From Ixodes scapularis (taxonomy: Eukaryota > Arthropoda > Arachnida > Ixodida > Ixodidae): 64,000 nucleotides of DNA. This document shows positions 54,138 to 64,000 of this stretch, in pieces. Below the pieces are notes generated by a model. The model worked only from the letters and a program-made list of their open reading frames with translations, was not told the DNA's origin and made no database searches. The stretch's first letter is position 1; each line of letters starts with the position of its first letter. A program made the translations under genes and the position numbers. The stretch is from NCBI RefSeq assembly GCF_016920785.2, contig NW_024609846.1, positions 105,576,831 to 105,640,830 of the forward strand. The letters are read 5' to 3'.

Positions 54138-55820
54138 TCACAATTGCTGGTACGCTTGTTGCAGATCTATCTTCGAGAAGATCTTTCCTCCCCGTACGAT
54201 GGACAACAGGTCTGGTGCTGTGGGAAGCGGATATGCGTTTGCCTTGAGTGCTGGGTTGACCGTGCACCGATAGTCCCCACATAGCCGTAGTGTACCGTTC
54301 TTTTTTCGGACGATGACTAAGGGTGTTGCCCAGGACGACGACTTTACCGGCTCCAAAATGTTCTGGGCCTGAAGCTTGTTCAGCTCCTCATGCACTGCTG
54401 TTCGCAGAGCGAAAGGCACAGGTCGACTCTTCAGGAATTTTGGAGCTACGTCCTGCTTGAGGTCTATGTGTAGCGGTTCGCCGACATGACCATCAAGCTG
54501 TCCTTGGAACACTTGCTCATGGGTTCTTAGTAGATCGTCCAGGGTTGTTGAAGACATTGAGTATACGCCGGAAACCTTGATGTTCAACGCAGGAAACCAG
54601 TCCCGACCAAGCAGACTTGGTCCGTTTCCGTTAACCACGTAGAGGTCCAGACGAGCGTCTTTGTCTTTGAATCGTACGTTGACCGGCACCTTGCCCGCTA
54701 GTTGCATCTTGTATCCAGCCCAGACGCACAAGGAGAGGTCGCAAGGTTCTAGCTTAGGAGGTCGTCCCTGCCAAAGACGTTTGTATGTTTCGGAGCTGAT
54801 TATGGAGTGGGAAGCTCCGGAATCCACTTCCATGTCGAGGTGTCGTCCGTTCACGAGTAGCTCCGCGATGACCCGCGAGGTGTCTCCCTGGGTAACGTTG
54901 TTGACATCAAAAAGATCACCATGCGTCTCATGCTCTGTTGCGTCCGCGTGATGCGTGCGACACTTCGATTCCTCTCGGAACTTGCGCTGGGCTCTGCGTT
55001 TGAAGCAGGCCTCTTCCAGATGACCTTTCTTGCGGCAAAATGTGCAAGTTGCTTTGATATGCTTGCAGACATCCGGCGTGTGCGAGCCTGTGCAGCGGAA
55101 ACAAGGTTTCTTCGCTGTTTTTCCGCCCTTGGAGGTCTTGACTGTGGAGGTGCTCTGGACCTTCCCTTCTTTTTCACCTTGAATGTGACGTTGCTGGCTG
55201 GCAGCAGACTCGGTAGCCAAAGCAATCGCGTAAGCTCGGTCGAAGGTGATGTGACGTTCGACGAGCAAGCGTTGCTGTAGGCGTGAGTCCTTAATGCCAC
55301 AAATGAAACGGTCACGGAGCATGACATCTAGTGGCAGAACGGTAGAAAATTCAGTTCCTGGTGTTTGTGCGGCCTGGGCCGCTTGTGTCACCTCGCTGGA
55401 CGAACTAGCAGTTGTAGCCGTAGTAGTCCTGGCCGGCACGTTAGTCACCGTTCCGAAGTTGCAGTCCGCTGCGATCTTGCGTAGGGCGGCGACGTAATTA
55501 GAGATGGTCTCTGCCGGTGCTTGGTTTCGCTGATGGAACTTGAAACGGCTGAGCAGTTCTGCCGGCTTCGGGTCGTAGTGTTCGTTGAGGAGTTTCACAA
55601 TGTCTCCAAACTCGACTTCCGAAGGCTTTCTCGGAGCTAGTAGAGCCCGTACGGTGTCGAAGGTTGACTCACCGCATGATGTGAGCAGAACTGCTCGCTT
55701 CTTCACGGGGCTGGTTATGTCCTTGGCTTCGAAGTAGAACTCAAGGCGTTCCAACCATGAACTCCAGTTTCCTCCGGGGTTAAATGCCGGAATTCGTCCG
55801 TGAGAGCCGTAGTCTTCCAT
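54138..55820 (-). CDS. Gypsy-3 copy B: gag-protease-RT start in one frame
   Basis: A single frame of 560 aa, so gag and pol are fused in this family. Gag capsid region: NPGGNWSSWLERLEFYFEA, LLNEHYDPKPAELLSRFKF and ISNYVAALRKIAADC. Two knuckles: CFRCTGSHTPDVC (atypical spacing) and CTFCRKKGHLEEAC (canonical). Protease: MEVDSGASHSIIS with LLGRDW further on. RT entry: FALRTAVHEELNKLQAQNILEPV, NGTLRLCGDYRCTVN and KIFSKIDLQQAYQQL, then the TGA that copy A lacks. The start MEDYGSHGRIPAF lies about 20 bp after the primer site. A mag-type lineage is possible from the fused frame and two knuckles. Confidence 0.92.
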   Translation of the reverse strand: MEDYGSHGRIPAFNPGGNWSSWLERLEFYFEAKDITSPVKKRAVLLTSCGESTFDTVRALLAPRKPSEVEFGDIVKLLNEHYDPKPAELLSRFKFHQRNQAPAETISNYVAALRKIAADCNFGTVTNVPARTTTATTASSSSEVTQAAQAAQTPGTEFSTVLPLDVMLRDRFICGIKDSRLQQRLLVERHITFDRAYAIALATESAASQQRHIQGEKEGKVQSTSTVKTSKGGKTAKKPCFRCTGSHTPDVCKHIKATCTFCRKKGHLEEACFKRRAQRKFREESKCRTHHADATEHETHGDLFDVNNVTQGDTSRVIAELLVNGRHLDMEVDSGASHSIISSETYKRLWQGRPPKLEPCDLSLCVWAGYKMQLAGKVPVNVRFKDKDARLDLYVVNGNGPSLLGRDWFPALNIKVSGVYSMSSTTLDDLLRTHEQVFQGQLDGHVGEPLHIDLKQDVAPKFLKSRPVPFALRTAVHEELNKLQAQNILEPVKSSSWATPLVIVRKKNGTLRLCGDYRCTVNPALKANAYPLPTAPDLLSIVRGGKIFSKIDLQQAYQQL

Positions 55821-55837
55821 CTTCAGGGTTCGCGAAA

Positions 55838-55851
55838 CTCCCTCGTCGCCA
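55838..55851 (-). other. Gypsy-3 candidate primer binding site
   Basis: TGGCGACGAGGGAG starts a few bases after the LTR end on the minus strand. The TGG start and position fit a primer site; I could not assign the tRNA. Confidence 0.5.
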
Positions 55852-55853
55852 AT

Positions 55854-56016
55854 TAATACATCTTTTCCTGTTAAATCTGCGTTTATTTACACTATGTACA
55901 GTTTAAGCCGAAAAGAAGCTAGCCATTGCTCATGGCGTTTTTGGAATCAGGCTGTATCTGCTATCGCGGGTGCGCGCGTGCTTTGCTTGAGCCTCGTCTT
56001 CGTCTTTTTTGACCGC
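55854..56016 (-). repeat. Gypsy-3 copy B 5' LTR, start truncated
   Basis: About 163 bp on the minus strand, from GCGGTCAAAAAAGACGAAGA to GGAAAAGATGTATTA. It matches 56407-56568 in inverted orientation but lacks the first ~13 bases found there. Confidence 0.85.
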
Positions 56017-56568
56017 TTTCGATCCTTTCAAACAAGAACGGAGGACGGAAAACTTCAGCGGCGACACGTTGATCATATTCGCCCCAGGAGATCACACTTG
56101 GAAACTCTAGAGGGCAAAGAAGAAGCTTCGCCATTCTTAATCTACCCAGCCACGGAGGACATAGACGAGTCACAAATGACACAGCCCGAGAACAGATGCA
56201 CCGGGACAATAATGCTGACGTCCAGGACAGAGGCACCATGGACAATAATGCTGAAGTCCAGGAGAGAGACACCGTGGACGACAACGCGGACGTCCAAGCA
56301 GACCCCGGTTCAAGGACTACCCGAGGGGGTCGCCAGATCAAGCAGCCAGCACACTTTAAGGACTACGTACTGGGTGTCAATCAAGAAGGGGGATATGATA
56401 TATATCGCGGTCAAGAAAGACGAAGACGGGGCTCAAGAAAAGCACGCGCGCACCCGCGATTGCAGAGACAGCCTGATTCCAAAACGCCATGAGCAATGGC
56501 TAGCTTCTTTTCGGCTTAAACTGTACATAGTGTAAATAAACGCAGATTTAACAGGAAAAGATGTATTA
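56017..56568 (+). mobile_element. Gypsy-3 fragment C: pol 3' end and 3' LTR
   Basis: A plus-oriented piece beginning at TTTCGATCCTTTCAAAC (as at 51853 in copy A) and running through the end of pol (KLQRRHVDHIRPRRSHLE, DNNADVQDR-type repeats, HFKDYVLGVNQEGGYD) to the LTR. One G fewer at ~56203 than copy A shifts the frame. AAGAAGGGGGA at ~56383 is the likely polypurine tract; the LTR starts near 56394 and ends ATGTATTA at 56568. It supplies the 3' end that copy A lacks, but overlaps copy A by ~230 bp, so it is not simply its continuation. Confidence 0.88.
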
Positions 56569-59143
56569 GCAACTCCGCCCCCTCTCGACGAGTCCCTGCA
56601 CTGTAAAAAATTTCCGTATTTTACAAACACTTTGTTGTAATTTTGACGGCATCTGTGTTCGTTTCTTAGTTAACGGACACAAAACCCGTTTTTTGTTAGG
56701 TTGAATAAAATAGTCCAGTTTTGTGCCAAAGAGGACCATAGTAGAGGATAAAAGCATTAAGTGTTTTTATCGTTTAATCCTGCTAAAAAGAATTCCTTAT
56801 GATAAAAAGGCCAAAGACTGTACCATGAAACCTACAGTACCCTGCAAAAGGAGCAAGTTAAAGGGTGGGAGAAAACACTGAACAGAAATTAAGTAGAAGT
56901 CTATAGTTCACAGTAAAGCACACAGGCACTGCTCTACCTCACTGCGAGTGAAGGTGGCAAGTTGCCGGTCTACAGATGTTTTCGAGCTTGTGACGATTGT
57001 TAGGGGGGTTCTGCGTGAGTGCACATAAAGGGATTGCCAGAACGGATAAGACCACAGCAAGAACGAATGATGCTGCTCTGCGGTAGGAAACGGTTGAAAG
57101 GCACCGCCACAATTCTTGCAAACAACTCCCTTTAGTGCTGTCTCGTGACCTTGCATTTCCACAATGTTGTCTAGGAAGCATAATAAGACGACCCACTAAA
57201 GGGCCACACTTAAACTCACCTCTGGACTGCCAGTGAAGGGCCAGAATTCTAGCCAATGTCGGAGCAGTGATGATCGGGAGCGAGCATGGCTGCCGAAGAA
57301 TAGTGTAAGCTTCCTATCTTTGCTGCTTTCAACTGATCTTACAAGATCAACCTCATAGGAGTCTCATATGGAGCGGCGATACTTTAGGGGTGGCAGGACC
57401 AGGGGTGTTAGAGGCACCTAAGTGTGCTATATGGCCTGTTTCATTAGACACGCAAAGTAAAAAACCCAGTGTTCTGCACATTTTGGACAAAACTGCCGAC
57501 ATGCTGTGTGAAGAAGCATAGCTAGTTTTCTATAGTAGACCGTGTCGATGTTGTTCTGCAAACCTTCGTGGTTTCTGGGGTCACCTGATAAGCAGCACCA
57601 GCATCAGGTCATCCGTAACAGCAGTGGAGTCGTTTGGAGGGGCCATTATCACGATTAAAAAGCATGTTCACAACATTTGGACTGATCACAGTGTCCCGTC
57701 AAACTGTCGAGCACTTGGGCCACTGGAAATAAGTTTCATGGTATACACTGCACTCTGAGCGACTCAACTTGAAGGCTTCTAGTATGCACATATTTAATTA
57801 ATTGTAGTGTTAATGAGCACCAGTGACTCGCTGGGCAAGTCGTAGGACACGGAAGCCGGGCAGCACGCACAGCATAGCAGCATCGTGCCATGCTTGTGCG
57901 AAGTTCCCGCTCCAGGTTACGGCGCCGCCAAAAGGGTAACCGGAAAAACACCACGACCATCACAAATCTAGAGTTCTTAGCACGATCCTTTCCGTAAGTA
58001 GCGTGCTCCACTGCATCAATCGACAAGGTGACCGCCATAAACCGAATCCTGCATCCTCGTTTTACATACCGATAGAACTGACGTGGGATGCGTCTCGGGG
58101 AGTGAGTGAAGGTGCAGCAGCCTATTTGGGGCCAAGTGCCCATTTTGAGAATCATACTGCGAGTTGAAACAACGCAGAAGGCTCGCGTCTCGCAGCGTCG
58201 CTTGTAGAAGGACCATTCGGAGTCTGCACACTGTGAAGGTAAGAGCGTTCACATCGAAAAGCTCATCATTGAAGGTGGCTACTGATCGTAATAATCGCAT
58301 TCCAAAGACGCCGCGTTGTCGTAGATTGTTTTTCACCAGCTAAGTCATGTAAGGCTGAGGCCAGGGCTGGGGGCTCCTTCGCCGGAAACGTGAAGGAACC
58401 AAGCAAACGACGTGAGGCTCACTGACTCGGTTCGTGGGTGCCGAGGACGTCCTAGCAACTCTAGTGGGGACCTTACTTCCAAGAAGACTGGAGATTCTTT
58501 CCGGCGGGCCCATAATATCTAGACAGCATGCTTGTGGCTGATGCGGATCTCAGGAGGTGGATAACAGGACAACCAACGCAGGAGTAGGTCGAGCACGGCC
58601 GGCACTCGAGAAAATGGTGGTCTCCGCAACGTTAAAAGTAAACGAAGCCAAGCTTCACTTTAGTACACAATGCACTACAACCTGGTTTATTACAAATAAT
58701 TATATAAATGTTGAAACAGCTTTCTGTAATTGAAAGTTTGAATTTCAGTCGACTAAAACAAGCATATTCACGTAGCGTAAAATGAGCTTGGTCGGAACTG
58801 GTCGGAACTAACAAGCAACGACTATCGCCGCATCTCCATCGCCATCGTATCCATATACAAAAATAAAGCGAGCGGGCGTTTTCATTGGCAGGTGGTGTGT
58901 GACGTCAAGTCTGACGAGCACCGACGTCAAAGAAAAGTGGAGGAGGCGAGGAGTTTGGCCGGTGTGCAAACAGACATTCGACCGACGACTACCGGACGCT
59001 TCAATTTTGACGATTTTTGCAGGAGTCGCGTGGCCTGACGATTTTTGTAGTAGCCTGTTTGGACAGGCCTTTAGGGGGAGATACCGCATTTGGTGGAGCC
59101 TTCGACGAGCAGTACTTTTTATCGGAATCATGCGAGGAAGCGA
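56569..59143. other. Unassigned stretch right of Gypsy-3
   Basis: No supported gene. Minus-strand open stretches (56939-57256, 57736-58155, 58016-58336) have no domain I recognise and overlap in different frames. CACTGTAAAAAATTTCCGTA at ~56599 may be the end of a MITE-like element, judged only by its look. Confidence 0.45.
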
Positions 59144-59214
59144 TGACGTCACATCACGTGCCACTATGACGTCACGTGGTACTGTGACGTCACGTGGTAC
59201 TGTGACGTCACGTG
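59144..59214. repeat. Tandem CRE/E-box-like repeat
   Basis: TGACGTCA occurs at 59144-59151, 59167-59174, 59185-59192 and 59203-59210, the last three overlapping CACGTG as TGACGTCACGTG. The last units are 18 bp apart and read TGTGACGTCACGTGGTAC. TGACGTCA is the classic CREB/ATF site and CACGTG an E-box; a regulatory role is inference. Confidence 0.8.
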
Positions 59215-59363
59215 ACATTATAACCAACGTTACTAGACTACCTTAGTTCTGGAACTCCCGCGGAAGAGGGTACCCCCCCCCCCCCCCTCACTCACTTCAA
59301 TCCACCTGCCGTCATTCAAAGCGCCATCTAGATTTTTGTTTCATAACTGTGCGTTCCAGAGAG

Positions 59364-59655
59364 CTAGAGTTCCCTACGGAAGCCAGAGTTGCGCATTCAT
59401 CCCCGTAGCGCCGTGTTTCCTGCACAGCCTGTTGATCCTACTCCTAACGTGACTGAATTCGGCTAATAGCGTCGCCGCGCGTTCGAGGCACGCGGCGTGC
59501 TCAAAAGCAGGGGTACGTACGGCGGGGCGCGTGCAACGTCTACTTTCCTGCACGGCACTTGATCCGGCTCCTCACGTGATCGAATCTCGGCGAATAGCGG
59601 CGCGGCGGCACGTGGAAAACAGACGCGAAACTCTGGCTCCCGTAGGGAGCGGCTG
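59364..59655. repeat. ~290-bp segment with inverted ends and two internal units
   Basis: GAGTTCCCTACGGAAGCCAG near 59367 is repeated in inverse as CTCTGGCTCCCGTAGGGAGC near 59632. Inside, two diverged ~130-bp units begin TTTCCTGCAC at ~59416 and ~59551 and end GCTAATAGCG/GCGAATAGCG. It may be a MITE or simple duplication; no coding frame is convincing. Confidence 0.6.
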
Positions 59656-59697
59656 CGTATTTTCGGCACAGATTTGAAAAGCAGGGGGCGTGGACAA

Positions 59698-59766
59698 TGA
59701 CGTCACGGACGTCAGAATAACGTTATTTGGTGGACTTTTTTGTTATTTTGACGTCCGTGACGTCAG
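59698..59766. repeat. Inverted repeat with CRE-like arms
   Basis: TGACGTCACGGACGTCAGAA at 59698 is mirrored as TTTTGACGTCCGTGACGTCA at 59745-59764, with one mismatch in ~23 bp and a ~20-bp loop. Each arm holds two ACGTC cores. Confidence 0.8.
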
Positions 59767-60063
59767 AATGGTTTATATTTGTTATTATTTTGACAAAAAA
59801 AAAGGCGTGCTTTGCATGTTTATACAGCCTTGATGTTGGTACGCATCAAAGGGTGATCGGTCTCTTAGCTGTAGATGAGAAATTTAGCCAGTGCATCACG
59901 CAGTAGCATTTTGAAACGTCGGCAACGTCGGTCGGGCGCTCGGCGACTCGGCGCCGGTGTCCGCACCTAACTGGTGTGTGTTGTCGACGTGCAGCCTGTG
60001 CTCGTCGCGTTCCCAGGAACATCAGTGGGTAAGCGTCTTTCATTTTCGAATTTCGCCCGGTGC

Positions 60064-60190
60064 CGAGAAAAGAATTATGTAGGTCGGAGTTGGTTTGGAG
60101 GAGATCTGTGTCGTGTTGCCCTCCCTACTCTCCGGGGTTAAAATGTCTGTATTCAACCAGCTCGCCTGCACCCTTGCTTTAACTTCATTA
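60064..60190 (+). repeat. ~127-bp direct repeat, copy 1
   Basis: GAGAAAAGAATTATGTAGGT... to CACCCTTGCTTTAAC, repeated at 60942-61069 with a few substitutions and small indels. Confidence 0.88.
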
Positions 60191-60941
60191 CTTCTACCTA
60201 ACGCACACATTGTCCCAATATCTACCTTTGGTCTTTCCCTAATGAATCCGAGAGACCTCGAGTTGCATGCGCTCTTTGTTTTATGTCAGCTTGGTCATCG
60301 TGCTGCGGGCTTGGAGTCAGACGCAAGCTACTTCAGCCTTGCACTACGGAAACGATGTTGTGGAGGTTCTGACCTCAGATATCTGACTTCTGCAAACCTT
60401 CAGTGGCGTTTTAAGAGAAGAATCCTCAAGTGCGATCAACTTAAGTTCGTTCACGAAGTGTCAACTAAGCTGTGGATTGCTGTCCACGGAGAGAACTTCA
60501 CCTCCTCGCTGGACTTCAAGGCTTGGTATCGACTGAAACAAGACTCCTATCATCGCCTTTGGTTGTCGAAAAGAACCCAACTGTTCAAAGTTTCGCGGAG
60601 CTAAAGTACGCAACCTTCAGACCTTCGTTCTACATTTTCAGCGAACAGCCTCATTGGAACCTTTCGTAGCGCACCGGATTTCAAAAGGAGTCAGGTTCGT
60701 AATCCTTGTGACGTACCCTTGTCTTCCTCGGGTTCCCGTGTATTAGAAACAAACCCCAAGTTTTGTTTAAACGTAAAATCCTCAAGAATAGACATGGTAG
60801 CAAATATTCATGAGGTAGCACACAAAATTTCTTCTGACGATGAAAGGTCAGCCTTTATAGACCAATCTGTAAAAAGGTTAAGTACCATTGTTCAAAGTTG
60901 GTTTAGGACTAATAGTCACGATTTTAGAGCTGTGCGTGATG
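60191..60941 (+). pseudogene. Retroelement fragment between direct repeats, perhaps Penelope-like
   Basis: A plus frame from about 60240 to 60604 reads NPRDLELHALFVLCQLGHRA, LRYLTSANLQWRFKRR, STKLWIAVHGENFTSSLDFK and WYRLKQDSYHRLWLSKRTQ. After a shift, 60740-60940 reads ETNPKFCLNVKSSRIDMVA and DERSAFIDQSVKRLS. These segments look like the region before the reverse transcriptase of a Penelope-like or similar element (a PKFC-type motif followed by a helical stretch), but no RT core follows. The flanking 127-bp direct repeats would fit the terminal repeats of Penelope elements. Family assignment is weak. Confidence 0.4.
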
Positions 60942-61069
60942 TGAGAAAAGAATTATGTAGCTCGGAGTTGGTTTGGAGATCTGTGTCGTGTTGTCCTCCT
61001 TGTCCCCACCCTCCAGGGTTAAAATGTCTATATTCAACCAGCTCGCCTGCACCCTTGCTTTAACGTCAC
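60942..61069 (+). repeat. ~127-bp direct repeat, copy 2
   Basis: Second copy, joined to the coding fragment on its left and to unrelated sequence on its right. Confidence 0.88.
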
Positions 61070-63282
61070 TCCTGTTGCAAAGGAAGAATACGTCTACCGG
61101 AGGCGACAGAGCCCAGCCGCAGTAATTTTTTGTACACACTCTTCTGGAGCTGTACCTGTGTGTAATACGACGGATTATCACCCTTGGATAGAATAGCTGC
61201 GAAGGCCATGCAAGCGGTGAGCGAGTAGCCTTCATTGCCATGTCTCGAGCACCCGCTGCACGAGCGCTCGTACCACTTGATCCTAAGCAATTGCACTAGC
61301 TCGCACTTTTAACAGACGCGGTTCAGTGAATTCAGCCGCTGACTTCCCTTTCATTGGCCAAGTGTCGTGCGTTGCCTTACGTCTTTGCGTCTCGTAGTGC
61401 TCTCGTTGACCTGATGGCTTCTTTGTTATCTGCACTCACTGCAGAGAGCAACTTCAGATGCGAGGCGGTCCAAAGGAAACCTTGGTACGGGAGAACCCAG
61501 GCACCTGTCGTCGGACCACTGCCACGAATGTGAGCAGCCTGACCATCATCAAAAGCGGTGACTGGCAGAACCTACAAACAAGCAAAGGTGGAACGCCGTG
61601 GCGACGAATGGCCCCAGCAGAGACGCTGAACCCAAACAGCCAGTGACCTGTGGCAGTGACCTGGGAGCAGTGAGGCAGTGACACTGATCCCATCGGTATG
61701 CCGAATCCAGCCAAATAGTAAGATCATTGAACCTTCTGTGACAACTTCTTTACTCGGAGTCCCCATGTCATGCTTTTGGGTGGTGAGGCCATTATTTCTT
61801 TTACAGGAGACTTTGCTTTAAACTCCTGAAAGCGAAAGAGGTAAGCCGCAATATGTGTACACGCTTGCAATTACCCACTAACACAGCATCCTTACCTGGA
61901 GGAGCCGGGATGCCGCAAATGCAGCTTAACAGGAACAGAATCAGCACTGCGAAATTGTGGTGCCCGTGATCTTGGGCCGAGATGTGATTGCAGGCAAAAG
62001 CACGACACTTGACTTTTCTGGCGGTGGCTGCCGGTTGGGGCAGCAACCAGAGCTGACCCTGTTCACTGGCCGTAAGGACCGCACCTGTAACCCAAGGCCG
62101 TATATGTAGAGAGTTTTGCCATTCGTTGAGAAGTAAAGAAGACAAACGAGGAGGCGGCATTGACCAAAAGCGGGCTGGGCATGTTCCAGGGCGTCTGCAG
62201 AAATTCGAATGTGGCCAACCAGAAGCCGGAAATAATACCCTGGCGGTGGTCGCGAGAGACAAACCTTACAAGTGCGTCGGAGTAACTCTCGGTGACTGAA
62301 AATATGGTGCACGTGATGTTTCAAGCATGGTCATCCAAAATCATGGTGGAAGGGTGCGACTAGCGAAACAATCGACATAATCCGTACGCCAAGCGCCGAG
62401 GGTCGGGAATCTGCCGTCCGAGCGATCACACTCTATCCGAGCAAAACAGAGTTAAGCGGCGCATTCGTTTCTTACATCTTTCTGCATGATCATGATCGAA
62501 ACATCACGTGCACCCTTTTTGAACCATAAAGGGTTACTACACTTAACTCTTACGCGCTTATTAAGACCTTAAACCAACATATACCTAGGACCAAAACAGT
62601 TTCTCGCTACCACCGCTAGGGGATTTTAGGCTTCAGGTTGGCCAAGGAAGCATGTCTAGCCCACTTTCTGCGTCTGGTGCACGAAGTCGGGATACTATTT
62701 TTCGGCCGTTGAACTACCGGCAGACTACGCTCTCGCTATGGTGGCTGGAAGGGAAAGAGTGGCGGCCGGGAGCGAAGGGCTGCACAGAGTTGCGATGAAA
62801 ATAATAGAGGGCGCTGCGCGCAGCAGGCGAGTTAGCGCTGGCGTGCGGAGCATAGGAATGGAGCGCTGCGCAATATTTTCCCCTTGCTGCGAATACTGTA
62901 ATATAGTTGATACGCAAATAAAAGACAACTAGACGTTTTCTTCGAGAGCTGAATCTACTAGCACCTTGTTACACAATAGAAAGGCAAGGAAAAAAAAACT
63001 ATTTTTGATTTACATTTAGAACAAATGCGCTGGAGTAGCTGAACGTCCACTGGGGAAATTGGACTTTTTTTTGCTTGATAACTTTATGAATCGTGAACAC
63101 TTCCTATGCTTCAGAGCGCAGCAGAAAAAAATGTGACGAACAAGGCATAGGATGTAGAACTCACTTTTATTTACTCTTAAAGATATTGCGTTAAGAATAC
63201 AAGCCAAAGGAAGAAACTACTTTCTTCTGAAGCAGCCTTTGTTTTGACCTTTTTTTCTTTCTCGGAAGAAAAAAAAAACTAT
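61070..63282. other. Unassigned stretch
   Basis: No supported gene. Open stretches at 61454-61714 and 61801-62324 (minus) overlap in several frames without motifs. AAATAATAGAGGGCGCTGCG at ~62800 and the AT-rich run 62980-63280 are the only compositional landmarks. Confidence 0.45.
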
Positions 63283-63835
63283 TTATGCTGATGATACTAG
63301 CTTATTTTTTTCAGGCACTGAAATACAGGAACTGGGGTATGAAACTAACACCACACTACAGAAGCTACATGAATGGAGTGAAGTAAACTCGTTAGAAATT
63401 AATATGAGCAAAAGCAAGGCGGTCCTTTTCAGACCTAAGAATAGAAATGTTAGTTCCAATTTTAATATTGCTCTTGGCCTCTCTCAAATTGAACTCGTTC
63501 AAAATGTGAAAACGCTTGGAGTTTATTTTAACAACCACCTGTCTTGGAATGATCATATTATCAATATAGCTAAAAAAACTTCCAAAAGTGCTGGGAAAAT
63601 TGTACCAGTTTAAAAATATACTGCCTTGTCGTTTAAAATTGCTGATATATAAAGCTCTTTTTGAACCTCTTTTAAATTACTGTAGCTTGGTGTGGAGCAC
63701 TATAAGCCAGTATAATCTAAATAAATTACATATTCTTCAAAAAAAGGCTGTCCGCATTACACGAAATGTGTCTTTTGACACACACACTCGTCCTCTGTTT
63801 AAGGCCACGGTCCCACTGAATGTGGCAGTTTAGGT
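63283..63835 (+). pseudogene. LINE reverse transcriptase fragment (jockey/CR1-like)
   Basis: Starts abruptly after an A run with IYADDTSLFFSG, the RT catalytic motif C, then LQKLHEWSEVNSLEINMSKS and VKTLGVYFNNHLSWNDHI. A frameshift near 63598 leads to LPCRLKLLIYKALFEPLLNY and LNKLHILQKKAVRITRN, the usual thumb region. Everything before motif C is absent and the frame closes at 63831. The clade is inferred from the thumb motif only. Dead fragment. Confidence 0.85.
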
Positions 63836-64000
63836 ACTTATTGGCAGGCCATTACTCATCTCCTTTTAAATACTGTTTTGTGGGATTGATGTCATTCGAA
63901 AGGCAATGCAATCCTCTTTCATTTGATATTATGTATGTGTTGGTTTTTACTGTTCATGCGCATTTGTAGCGTTGCGAATATGATGGCGCGGACCCTCACT

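Noticed and set aside
57736..58336. Minus-strand frames of 106-139 aa
   Set aside because: No recognisable motif and two overlapping frames of similar length; not supported as a gene.
61454..62324. Overlapping minus-strand frames of 86-153 aa
   Set aside because: No start context, no domain and heavy overlap in several frames.

Overview
The window is repeat-dominated genomic DNA of an arthropod. An ixodid tick is the most likely source: I-clade LINEs with RNase H and (CAT)n/(CAAT)n tails, Ty3/gypsy elements, Harbinger/ISL2EU transposons and a tRNA-headed SINE occur side by side, and exons look split by introns. The taxon is an inference; no host gene confirms it. I found no convincing host protein-coding gene, no functional tRNA or rRNA gene and no bacterial features.

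Layout, left to right. 1-6532 and 12398-12798 form one ~182-bp satellite array, split by a full-length I-clade LINE (LINE-1, 6533-12397, minus; ORF1 open, ORF2 frameshifted; 12-bp target duplication). 13061-15123 holds a decayed ISL2EU-type DDE transposase with two candidate upstream exons in phase. 16806-22229 is a minus-strand Ty3/gypsy element (Gypsy-1) with short ~149-bp LTRs, a 4-bp target duplication and a 5'-truncated LINE lodged in its 3' LTR; its integrase has lost a catalytic Asp and a zinc Cys. 22230-28310 is mostly non-coding and carries a 177-bp foldback, tRNA-derived SINE copies, a 55-bp exact duplication, and fragments of both Harbinger genes (Myb-like and transposase).

29112-47163 is a second Ty3/gypsy element (Gypsy-2, plus) swollen from about 6.5 kb to 18 kb by two full-length I-clade LINEs, both minus: LINE-2 (29322-35056) inside its 5' LTR, with both ORFs intact (451 and 1239 aa), and LINE-3 (37615-43468) inside the reverse transcriptase coding region, decayed. 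Each LINE has a clear 13-14 bp target duplication, so the nesting order is readable. To the right lies a nearly single-frame HARBI1-like transposase pseudogene (47164-48132) with a tandem repeat at its 5' end.

After a 100-N gap (49274-49373), 49374-56568 holds three pieces of a third gypsy family (Gypsy-3): a plus copy of pol, an inverted near-identical copy running back through pol, protease and gag to its 5' LTR, then a plus 3' end with LTR. The first two form a ~2.4-kb-armed inverted repeat. 56569-64000 is mostly unassigned, with CRE/E-box-like tandem repeats, small inverted repeats, a possible Penelope-like fragment bounded by direct repeats, and a LINE reverse transcriptase fragment at the right edge.

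The genes do not form a host pathway; they work (or once worked) as separate retrotransposition and transposition machines. LINE-2 is the only element that looks coding-competent. I see no strong candidate for a new biological system. The best leads are the conserved stem-loop 5' end shared by the three LINEs, the intact LINE-2, and the Gypsy-3 inverted repeat.
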